Shown here one piece after another: positions 17,833 to 25,601 of a DNA stretch of 64,000 nt; within the stretch, counting starts at the first letter, position 1; each line of letters opens with the position of its first letter. Below the pieces are notes generated by a model. The model was given only the letters and a program-made list of their open reading frames with translations, did no database searches and was not told where the DNA came from. The stretch is from Leptospira soteropolitanensis. GTDB taxonomy: Bacteria; Spirochaetota; Leptospiria; Leptospirales; Leptospiraceae. A program made the translations under genes and the position numbers. The DNA is taken from the NCBI RefSeq assembly GCF_026151655.1, contig NZ_JAMQPN010000007.1, forward strand, positions 157,647 to 221,646, in the 5' to 3' direction.

Positions 17833-19503
17833 TTAGTCTTCTTTTCGAATGACGGTTCGTTCGGTTTGAATGCTACCGTCAGTTCCCAAATAAAAATGTG
17901 TTTTTCCCACGAGCGAATTGATACCCAAACGGTAGTTTTTTCCTGCTCCAAAACTTAAATCCACACCTGGAAAAACTTCTCTTTCTACATCAACAAAGGC
18001 ATCTGGATTTGGTTCATAAGAACCAAGTGCGGTTTCAAACTGTTTGGATTCTGTTTCCAAAACTTTCGTAAACTTTTCGTTAGCATCTTTTAGTTTGATG
18101 ATACTTTCTTTTTCCTCGAGTGTGAGTTCTTTTTTTTGACTTTTTTCGACTAGTTTAGTAAGAGCGAGTTGCACTTTGTGAAGAGTAATTTCTTTTTCAG
18201 TGATTTCCTTTTTCATTCGATTGAGTTCATCTAAAAGTTCAGGTGGTGTTCCTATGGCGACTTTAGTTTTGGTTTCTACTACAGCACCTAGCTTAGAGCA
18301 GGTGAGAGAGTTTCCTGCGATGATGGTTCCTCCCATTACTTCACCACGTCCTCCCAAAACTCGAATCAAGTCCTTGGCGGAAAGTTCGGAATGCATGACT
18401 GCTTCTTCAACAAAGATACTTCCTTGTGCTGTGAGTTTTCCTTGTTCTACAAATTTAGCGTAGATATTTCCTTCTGATTCAATATATCCTTCCCCACGCC
18501 CCATAAACCCGCCAGAAAGAACAATGTCTCCTTTCGCTTTTAGGAAGGCCTTACCCACAGAGTTACGTATGATGATACTTCCGTTGGTGGTGAGAGAAAA
18601 TCCATCTCCGATTTTTTCTTCCACGATGATGGTGCCAGGAAAATCAATATTTCCAGTAGAGTAGTCAACCGCTTCGAGTTGGATGACTTCATCCACTTTT
18701 ATTTCTAGCGAAGCAGACAACACAGGTCTACCGGCAATTTTGGCGTATAGTTTTTCCCCTTTGAGTTCTACATTAGGTCCAAGATTCCAATCTACGGATT
18801 TTTCTTCTGGGTAAGGGATAATGGTTCCATTTACAGTTTTCCCAAATTCTCCTTTTTTAGGTGGAATTCTTTCTGCAATGAGATCACCCGGTTTTACAGA
18901 TTGAATGACACCAATGTTTTTATAATCAATTCGACCATGTTCATCTTCTTCTAACTGAGGTTTGTTGTCCGAGCGAAAATAAATTTTAATTTCACCATCT
19001 TTGCCTGGAACGGGTGGAAAACCTTTGGCTATGGTATATGGAACAAAAAAGTTTGGATTTTTGATTTGATTTTGGATGACAACATCAATGATCCCTACTG
19101 AAATTCCAACGGAGGCAATTTGTTCACGTAGCTGGTATTCGGTGAGAAGTGCTCCTCCATGTTTGGGTGGGTGGAGAACCATTTTGGCTTCCATATAATC
19201 TTCGGAGATGGTAATGTCAGCATAGGAACTGATGGGATCACCCTTCGACCAAGTGCCAATTTCTACAGGTTTGTTTTCAGAAAGAGCTACTGCTTTTTTG
19301 ATTTGTTCCCCGTTATAACCTTCTACACCAAAAAGCTGAACCCTCGCTATGACATCTTTGTAATCGACTTTTTTCCCTTTGGCCCCAGGTTTTGTAATTT
19401 TTAAAACTGCCTTGCCACCTAAATTTTCAATCTGGAAATAACCATTTTCTGAGGCTTCTAAATCTTGGAGAATTCTGTCTGTATAAGAGTCTGGGCCGGG
19501 CAT
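17833..19503 (-). CDS. FapA-family protein (DUF342)
   Basis: A 556-residue protein. The N-terminal half resembles the FapA domain, and the central part (about residues 200-400) is a long parallel beta-helix rich in short Gly/Ile/Val repeats such as GDIVLSGGFMGRGEGYIESEGNIYAK. A charged coiled-coil stretch (LDELNRMKKEITEKEITLHK) follows. DUF342 proteins are widespread in spirochaetes, clostridia and vibrios, and their role is poorly defined; polymer-forming or cell-surface regulatory roles have been suggested. The gene begins on the base immediately after the glycosyltransferase stop, making it the last gene of a five-gene run. Confidence 0.85.
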   Translation of the reverse strand: MPGPDSYTDRILQDLEASENGYFQIENLGGKAVLKITKPGAKGKKVDYKDVIARVQLFGVEGYNGEQIKKAVALSENKPVEIGTWSKGDPISSYADITISEDYMEAKMVLHPPKHGGALLTEYQLREQIASVGISVGIIDVVIQNQIKNPNFFVPYTIAKGFPPVPGKDGEIKIYFRSDNKPQLEEDEHGRIDYKNIGVIQSVKPGDLIAERIPPKKGEFGKTVNGTIIPYPEEKSVDWNLGPNVELKGEKLYAKIAGRPVLSASLEIKVDEVIQLEAVDYSTGNIDFPGTIIVEEKIGDGFSLTTNGSIIIRNSVGKAFLKAKGDIVLSGGFMGRGEGYIESEGNIYAKFVEQGKLTAQGSIFVEEAVMHSELSAKDLIRVLGGRGEVMGGTIIAGNSLTCSKLGAVVETKTKVAIGTPPELLDELNRMKKEITEKEITLHKVQLALTKLVEKSQKKELTLEEKESIIKLKDANEKFTKVLETESKQFETALGSYEPNPDAFVDVEREVFPGVDLSFGAGKNYRLGINSLVGKTHFYLGTDGSIQTERTVIRKED

Positions 19504-20571
19504 TTAATTGTATTCTAATAAGTGAGAAACTACATCTTCCTCCCCATTAGTTTTTAATTCTAACTTCGGAGTCATGGAGTCGATCGTATTCATTAGAGTC
19601 AGCACTTCTTCAAATTGACAAGAAATTATTCGAGAAAGGTCAATATAAGCGGAACGAAAGTATAAATCCAAAGCATTTACCAAATGGATGTATTCACTAA
19701 AATCGCCACGATCAGTATAAAGAATAGGAGTTTTGGCATAATAACATTCTGCTAAAATTCCGTATCCTGGTTTAGTACATACATAATCGACAGCTGCTAC
19801 GAGGTCTGGATAATGTGAGACTTCAGGAACTAAAATTCCTTCCGATTGGATTCCGGGAACTCCATACGCTACAAGCTGAATGGATTTTGCTAATTTTTCG
19901 ATTTGTAGTGTGGTTCCTTCTAGACCATAGGCACCGAAGGATAAAAGAATGTATGTGGTTTCATCATTTAATCCAAATAATTTCCTTGCTTGTGCTTTGG
20001 ATAGGTTTGGTTTTCTTCCCACAAGACCAATGTTAGCCGATTCTAAAAAAGGTGGCATGGGGCAAGAAAATGGTAGAACCAGTGCCTCTGTAACAAATCC
20101 GTATTCTACTTGTAGTTGTTCGCTAAGAGTTCCAAAATAGGAATCATCTTTCTCGTAATTTTTATAAATAAAATCCCAAGTAAAGTTCCCGATAAATACG
20201 CTGGAAATCCCCGCTTCCAAAGCAATGGTGATGGGAAAAGAAGAGCTATCGGTTAGGATTAAACCGATTTTGTTTTTTTTGCAATATTCTGTTTCTTCTT
20301 TTAGTAGGTTCGATTTCTTTTTTTCGAAGTCAATGAGCTCTTCTTTAGTTGTTTTTAAATCGATGGAAAGTGAGTTTTTTTGTGATACACCTACATCGAG
20401 TTTTAGATTCCGAGTTCTTAGTTTTGGATGGGTAAAATCCAAAAAAGAGATCCTTGTGCTAACTAAATGAATCTCTTCAATGAATTCTTCTTTTAGTAGC
20501 CGTTTTATGATATTGCCAGAACGACTGATATGGCCAAAGCCATGACCTGAAATATAAAAATAAAGTTTCAT
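19504..20571 (-). CDS. GT-B-fold glycosyltransferase-like protein
   Basis: A 355-residue protein. The N-terminal YISGHGFGHISRSGNII is the glycine-rich loop seen in MurG-like (GT28) proteins and in the N-terminal domain of plant L-arabinokinase. The C-terminal half has CTKPGYGILAECYYAKTPILY, the typical nucleotide-sugar binding region of that group. It should move a sugar from a nucleotide donor, but neither donor nor acceptor can be read. Its ATG overlaps the stop of the RNA methyltransferase gene by four bases, and fapA follows without a gap. Confidence 0.78.
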   Translation of the reverse strand: MKLYFYISGHGFGHISRSGNIIKRLLKEEFIEEIHLVSTRISFLDFTHPKLRTRNLKLDVGVSQKNSLSIDLKTTKEELIDFEKKKSNLLKEETEYCKKNKIGLILTDSSSFPITIALEAGISSVFIGNFTWDFIYKNYEKDDSYFGTLSEQLQVEYGFVTEALVLPFSCPMPPFLESANIGLVGRKPNLSKAQARKLFGLNDETTYILLSFGAYGLEGTTLQIEKLAKSIQLVAYGVPGIQSEGILVPEVSHYPDLVAAVDYVCTKPGYGILAECYYAKTPILYTDRGDFSEYIHLVNALDLYFRSAYIDLSRIISCQFEEVLTLMNTIDSMTPKLELKTNGEEDVVSHLLEYN

Positions 20572-21401
20572 TTGTTTCTTTGTCTTATGGATTCATACAA
20601 AACAATTCCACAAGACATAGCTAAGTTTAACGAATCAGCCTCACCTAGCATTGGTAAGTGGAGAGTATCATCGGAAAGTTTTTTTGCATCAACACTTAGT
20701 CCATATTGTTCACTTCCAAAAAGAAATACTGATTTTTCTTTCATATTGACGGAAGTATAAAGTGTTTTTCCTTCAGGAGTTACCGCGTAACGTTTGTATC
20801 CTTTCGATCGGAATTGGGTTAAGACTTCTTTTAAATCTCCAATATAAACTGGCAAAGTAAAAATGGTGCCTGTACTCGCACGAACTACATTTGGATTAAA
20901 AAGATCGATCCTTGGGTCTGTGACGATTACAAGACCAACCCCAGCACCTTCAGCGGTGCGTAGGATGGTTCCGAGATTACCTGGCTTTTCTACCCCTTCA
21001 ATGATGAGGATGGGATTGGTTTCAATGGTTTTGATTTTGTCCCAAGGGACATGGGCATCGGGCGTTTCTGCAACAGCGATTAGGCCATCCGGCCGATCCC
21101 TGTAAGATATTTTTTCAAAAATTTTACGAGGAAGTTCAAAGATAGGACAAGGAATCGACTCAATGAGGGCTTCTTCATTTTCTCCCAAAAAACATTCTGG
21201 GGAAATGAAGAGACTTGTGATTTTTACCGGCAAACAAGGAATAGGTGAGTTTGGGTTACTTGTGACCGCTTTTTTGATTTCCCGATACCCTTCGATGAAA
21301 AACTTTTTTTCTTCATCGCGGTTTCGTTTTTCTTTGAGTCCAGCGACCCATTTGACCTTGGGGTTGGAAAAACTTGTGATGTATTGTCTTCTGTTTGGCA
21401 T
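20568..21401 (-). CDS. TrmH/SpoU-family RNA 2'-O-methyltransferase
   Basis: A 277-residue SPOUT-class methyltransferase. The three motifs are present: IEGVEKPGNLGTILRTAEGAG (motif 1), FLFGSEQYGLS (motif 2) and LPMLGEADSLNLAMSCGIVLYE (motif 3). The N-terminal part is the RNA-binding (L30-like) substrate domain. Likely targets are rRNA or tRNA ribose; the exact nucleotide cannot be assigned. It lies 30 bases after the upstream SAM methyltransferase gene and overlaps the glycosyltransferase gene by four bases. Confidence 0.9.
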   Translation of the reverse strand: MPNRRQYITSFSNPKVKWVAGLKEKRNRDEEKKFFIEGYREIKKAVTSNPNSPIPCLPVKITSLFISPECFLGENEEALIESIPCPIFELPRKIFEKISYRDRPDGLIAVAETPDAHVPWDKIKTIETNPILIIEGVEKPGNLGTILRTAEGAGVGLVIVTDPRIDLFNPNVVRASTGTIFTLPVYIGDLKEVLTQFRSKGYKRYAVTPEGKTLYTSVNMKEKSVFLFGSEQYGLSVDAKKLSDDTLHLPMLGEADSLNLAMSCGIVLYESIRQRNK

Positions 21402-21431
21402 GGACGGATCGGATCTTTAGATTGGCCTAAT

Positions 21432-22265
21432 TTATTTAGAGAAGAAAGTACAAAATCCAGCTGGGTATTTTTTTCCGGATTTTTCTGGAATGAATAATTC
21501 GGAAGTTTCATAAGACCCTTTGGTTTTGATTCGTGAGGATAATATCCTTTCTAAGGTTAAAGGACTAAAACCCTGGCTATGGCAACTGAGGATGACAAAT
21601 TCTGGTTTGGAATCAGAGAGTTCCATCAGGGCATCCATCAGTTCACTTAAATTCTCCTCAATTTTCCAAACCTCTCCTTTGGACCCACGTCCAAAACTTG
21701 GAGGGTCAAGAATCAGACCTTGGTATTTTTTTCCCCGTTTGATTTCACGACGGATGAATTTCATCACATCATCCACAATCCACCTGACCGGTTTGGAATC
21801 GAGACCAGAGAGTTTTGCATTTTCCCGGGCCCAGTCCACCATTCCTTTTGAAGCATCTACATGGCAGACACTCATACCTGCATCAAGGCATGCAAGAGTG
21901 GATCCTCCTGAATAAGCAAATAGATTTAATACTTCTAGGCCTTGTTTCTTTTTTCCAATCTCTCGGATGCGATCCCAATTGGTTTCTTGTTCTGGGAAAA
22001 GGCCAATATGCCCAAAGGGCGTGAGTTTGATTTTAAAAGTTAAATTTGAGAATTCGATGGTGAAACTCTCTGGAACTTTTTTTTGAAAATTCCAATGGCC
22101 TGAGCCGGAATCATTTTTGATATACTGGGCATGCAGGTCGTTCCAAATTCCTGGGTTTTCTTTTCCATAAGCAGAAGTAGGGGAGGAACGAAGGAGTTTA
22201 TAACCACCGACGATTTCTAATTTAGATAAGTCACCTGAGTCCAGGAGTTCGTAACTTTTTGTCAT
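21432..22265 (-). CDS. Class I SAM-dependent methyltransferase (RlmI/RlmK-like, COG1092 type)
   Basis: A 277-residue Rossmann-fold methyltransferase. The SAM-binding motif is VLNLFAYSGGSTLACLDAG, an acidic loop follows in VCHVDASKG, and the catalytic ILDPPSFGRG corresponds to the NPPF/DPPSF motif of the large-subunit rRNA methyltransferases. It lacks the N-terminal PUA domain of full-length RlmI. The target is probably RNA, by family. Its ATG overlaps the stop of the phosphatase gene by four bases. Confidence 0.85.
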   Translation of the reverse strand: MTKSYELLDSGDLSKLEIVGGYKLLRSSPTSAYGKENPGIWNDLHAQYIKNDSGSGHWNFQKKVPESFTIEFSNLTFKIKLTPFGHIGLFPEQETNWDRIREIGKKKQGLEVLNLFAYSGGSTLACLDAGMSVCHVDASKGMVDWARENAKLSGLDSKPVRWIVDDVMKFIRREIKRGKKYQGLILDPPSFGRGSKGEVWKIEENLSELMDALMELSDSKPEFVILSCHSQGFSPLTLERILSSRIKTKGSYETSELFIPEKSGKKYPAGFCTFFSK

Positions 22266-24193
22266 GCCAATTCCAGGAAAATAAAGGTAAGGTCGTCGTC
22301 CCAGTCTTTTATTTCTGTTTTAGAAAATGACTTTAAGTCCTGGATGAGTTTTATTTTAAAAAGATGATTTGGTATTTCTCTGTTTGCTCTTAAAAACTCC
22401 AGGAGTCCTGTTTCTCCATACATGGATCCATCTGGATTAAAACATTCTAAAACTCCATCACTCAAGATAAGGATTCTGTCTTTGGGTTCTACTTTATAAG
22501 TGATTTCTTCTATCTGAATTTCTGGAAAAACTCCGATGATTTTTCCTTTGGGGTGTACTTTTATAATTTCTCCATCGGCTCTTTGTAGGTAAGCGCTGGG
22601 ATGGCCGGCTCTTCCAAACCTCCAAACTTTTGTGGATGTATTGAGATATACATAGGAAGCCGTAACATATTGCGGGTTACAATTCCCATATAACACGCGA
22701 TTCATTCCTTCTAATACTTGTTTCGGGGAAGAGATATTATCTTTTTGAGTGGTAAAGGCAACTTTGCCCATCGCAGAAATGAGTGAAGCTGGAATTCCAT
22801 GTCCAGAAACGTCGCAAAGAACAATCCCAAGTTCATAAGGGTTGGGAGAAAAATATTCATAAAAATCTCCACCCACATCTTTCATTGGTTGGATGAAAAT
22901 TTGCATTTGTAAGTTTTTTACATCAGGGATGGTTTTTGGTAGGGACTGCATAAGAATGTCCCGAGAGATTTTTCTTTCCTTTCGAAGGCTCGTGACTTGG
23001 GCCAGGGCTAAATCTTTTTCTTGGCGTAAAAGTTGGATTCTATCGGCTAAAGCAAAGGCAAACAAGGTGATGTCGGCAAGGGAAGCGATGGGAAATAACA
23101 TCTCTTCTAAAAAAGGATTGGAAGGAAGGATTCCAAATTTGAGGAGTCCATACACAATGCAGGTAATGAGTAATAAAACAAATGCGACAGCAAAATAATA
23201 AAAAGACCTAAGTCGATTGTAAATCCCCCAAATTAAAATACCTAGTAAACATATACAAATTAGTAGTGAGAGCCATGTCACTCCAATCGACGCTTCTGAA
23301 ATTCCACCAAACAAGGAAATTATGGCGTTGAAAAGAGAAGAAATTCCCAATACTTGAAAACACCGAGCCATTTTTGGGATTCGGGCTTTTAGTTTTAGGA
23401 AATTAGATGTGAAAAGAACAAAGAAAAAAAGACAAATACTAAAGAAAAATGGGATTCCAATCCGTTTCCAAAAATAAGAATCGGGTACAAAAAAATAACC
23501 CCAGAATCCGAGTAGAGAAAGTTGTCCGAGTCCAAAAAACAATACATAACCGATATAATAAAAATAGTTTCGGTCTCTTACAAAAAATGCGATCGCTAGA
23601 TTGTATAAAATGATGATTCCTAAACTTCCAAAAAATAATCCGTATATCCACTGTGTGATATAGTCTTCCCTTTGGAGATTTCTTTGGTTGGTAAAAATGA
23701 GAGAAAACTGCAAAGATATTTCTGAATGAATCGCTATAAGAATTGTATCTCTTTCGTGTCCAATTCGAAAGACAAAATTTCTATGTGGGATTTCTCTTTG
23801 GAAAACAGGTTGGATATGGCCTGATTTGGAAACAACGTAAGTATTACCTTCGTGTTTATGGTAAAGTTCCACAGAGTCAATGTTATGTGCTTGAATGAGA
23901 AGTAACGGATATTTGGCGGGGTCTGGAAAATCTTTTGGGTCGAAACGGAGCCAAAGAGTTCCCTTTAAAAATCCAATATTGACAAAATCATCAGTAATTT
24001 TCTTAAATTCGCCCGTTTTTAAAACAGATGCAACGGGAACGGAGGATGTGGGATCAATCCAATATGTGAATTTAGTTGTCTTTAGGATTCGTTCTCCAAT
24101 GTCATTTGGGCTTTCGGAAAGAACGGGAATTGTAAAAAAGAATACCGAAAACAAAGTAAAGAGAAGTGTTTCGGTAGGAGATAACTTTTTCAA
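22262..24193 (-). CDS. 7TM-DISM sensor with SpoIIE/PP2C serine phosphatase output
   Basis: A 643-residue membrane protein. It has a signal peptide, an extracellular DISM-type beta-sandwich domain (to about residue 180), seven membrane helices (about 185-385), a short coiled coil (RQEKDLALAQVTSLRKER) and a C-terminal PP2C domain. Metal-binding motifs are DVGGDFYEY, CDVSGHGIPASLISAM and ILSDGVLE. It probably dephosphorylates a STAS or similar protein in response to an extracytoplasmic ligand. The start is TTG at 24193 with a weak ribosome site, just after a hairpin. First gene of the five-gene run ending in fapA. Confidence 0.9.
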   Translation of the reverse strand: MKKLSPTETLLFTLFSVFFFTIPVLSESPNDIGERILKTTKFTYWIDPTSSVPVASVLKTGEFKKITDDFVNIGFLKGTLWLRFDPKDFPDPAKYPLLLIQAHNIDSVELYHKHEGNTYVVSKSGHIQPVFQREIPHRNFVFRIGHERDTILIAIHSEISLQFSLIFTNQRNLQREDYITQWIYGLFFGSLGIIILYNLAIAFFVRDRNYFYYIGYVLFFGLGQLSLLGFWGYFFVPDSYFWKRIGIPFFFSICLFFFVLFTSNFLKLKARIPKMARCFQVLGISSLFNAIISLFGGISEASIGVTWLSLLICICLLGILIWGIYNRLRSFYYFAVAFVLLLITCIVYGLLKFGILPSNPFLEEMLFPIASLADITLFAFALADRIQLLRQEKDLALAQVTSLRKERKISRDILMQSLPKTIPDVKNLQMQIFIQPMKDVGGDFYEYFSPNPYELGIVLCDVSGHGIPASLISAMGKVAFTTQKDNISSPKQVLEGMNRVLYGNCNPQYVTASYVYLNTSTKVWRFGRAGHPSAYLQRADGEIIKVHPKGKIIGVFPEIQIEEITYKVEPKDRILILSDGVLECFNPDGSMYGETGLLEFLRANREIPNHLFKIKLIQDLKSFSKTEIKDWDDDLTFIFLELA

Positions 24194-24204
24194 TTGATTG
24201 TCTT

Positions 24205-24228
24205 GGACAGGAGGTCAACCCCCTGTCC
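24205..24228 (-). terminator. Hairpin between citrate synthase and the phosphatase gene
   Basis: GGACAGGAGG and CCCCCTGTCC pair as a ten-base stem with one mismatch around a TCAA loop. On the plus strand it is followed by TTTTT. On the minus strand, where gltA ends 16 bases earlier, no T-run follows. It may attenuate gltA transcription or act as an RNA end-protecting hairpin; a fully intrinsic terminator for gltA is less certain. Confidence 0.4.
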
Positions 24229-24243
24229 TTTTTGCTTTAGGAG

Positions 24244-25533
24244 TTAGGCTTGTTTTTTAGCTGCTTCGTAAGAGATCTCTTGTGGGCCAGTGTAAATTTG
24301 ACGTGGTCGGCCAATTTTTAAACTTGGGTCTTCGATCATCTCTTTCCACTGCGCAATCCAACCTGGAAGTCTTCCCATAGCAAACATTACTGTAAACATA
24401 TTGGTAGGAATTCCTAACGCGCGGTAGATGATTCCTGAGTAGAAGTCCACGTTTGGATAAAGTTTTCTTTCTACAAAGTATGGATCATTCAGTGCTGCTT
24501 CTTCCAGTTCTTTGGCAATGTCAAGAAGTGGATCTTTGATACCTAGTTTGTTTAGAACTTTGTCACAAGCTACTTTGATGATTTTGGCACGTGGGTCAAA
24601 GTTTTTGTAAACACGGTGACCAAATCCATTCAATCGGAAACTGGAGTTTTTATCCTTGGCTTGTTCTACGATTTTTTTCACAGAAAGCCCGCTTTTCTTA
24701 ATTCCTTCCAACATTTCCAAAACTTCTTGGTTGGCACCACCGTGACGTGGTCCCCAAAGTGCAAGGATTCCTGCTGAAATCGCACCATACAAGTTGGCAA
24801 GAGAAGATCCCACCAAACGTACAGTAGACGTAGAGCAGTTTTGTTCATGGTCTGCATGAAGGATGAGTAATAGGTTGAGTGCAGAAACAATTTCTGGATC
24901 GATATGATAATCTTCCGCAGGAACCGCAAACATCATATTCATAAAATTGGAAGCATAATCCAATTCGTTGAGTGGATGGATGATTGGTTGGCCAATGGAT
25001 TTTTTGTAAGCGTAAGCTGCGATCGTTGGAAATTTTGCAAGAAGTCGAATGATGGAAATTTCTCTGTGTTCCTCATTCATTGGATCATAACTATCTTGGT
25101 AGTAAGTGGATAAACAACCCATCATACAAGACATGATCGCCATTGGGTGTCCATCTTTTGGAAATCCATTGAATAGTCTTTTGAGATCCTCGTGGATCAT
25201 CGTATGTTTTGTGATCGAACTATTCCATTCTTTTAGCTGGGCATCATTAGGAAGTTTGCCATAGATGAGTAAATAAGCCACTTCAGTGAAGGTAGACTTT
25301 GCAGCTAAGTCTTCGATGGGGATACCTCGATAACGGAGGATACCTTTTTCTCCATCGAGAAAAGTGATTTCACTGGTGCAAGCCCCAGTATTTAAATAAC
25401 CGGAATCAATCGTAACATAACCGGACAATTGGCGGAGTTTAGTAATATCAATTGCCTTCTCGTCTTCACTTCCCACTAAAATCGGAAGTTCGAACTCTTT
25501 CCCATCCACTTTCAGAATTGCCTTTTCGGACAT
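24244..25533 (-). CDS. gltA: Citrate synthase
   Basis: A 429-residue hexameric-type citrate synthase that condenses oxaloacetate and acetyl-CoA. Catalytic segments are LILHADHEQNCSTSTVRL (His), WGPRHGGANQEV (His) and NGFGHRVYKNFDPRAK (His and Arg), plus the C-terminal FAMGRLPGWIAQW. The N-terminal small beta domain (about 60 residues) is typical of the Gram-negative type, which is NADH-sensitive in some species. The ATG has AGGAG at a good distance. It is flanked by hairpins on both sides, which suggests it is transcribed alone. Confidence 0.96.
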   Translation of the reverse strand: MSEKAILKVDGKEFELPILVGSEDEKAIDITKLRQLSGYVTIDSGYLNTGACTSEITFLDGEKGILRYRGIPIEDLAAKSTFTEVAYLLIYGKLPNDAQLKEWNSSITKHTMIHEDLKRLFNGFPKDGHPMAIMSCMMGCLSTYYQDSYDPMNEEHREISIIRLLAKFPTIAAYAYKKSIGQPIIHPLNELDYASNFMNMMFAVPAEDYHIDPEIVSALNLLLILHADHEQNCSTSTVRLVGSSLANLYGAISAGILALWGPRHGGANQEVLEMLEGIKKSGLSVKKIVEQAKDKNSSFRLNGFGHRVYKNFDPRAKIIKVACDKVLNKLGIKDPLLDIAKELEEAALNDPYFVERKLYPNVDFYSGIIYRALGIPTNMFTVMFAMGRLPGWIAQWKEMIEDPSLKIGRPRQIYTGPQEISYEAAKKQA

Positions 25534-25551
25534 ATCTTCTCCTGTATATCT

Positions 25552-25575
25552 CTGTCTATTTCAAAGGATAGACAG
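25552..25575 (-). other. Inverted repeat between lytic transglycosylase and gltA
   Basis: CTGTCTAT and ATAGACAG form a perfect eight-base inverted repeat with an eight-base loop, 19 bases upstream of the gltA start and 26 bases after the transglycosylase stop. It has no T-run on the relevant strand. Either a weak terminator for the upstream gene or an operator for gltA would fit. Confidence 0.35.
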
Positions 25576-25601
25576 GGGAAAGGGTGGGGAAAAGCCATTT
25601 T

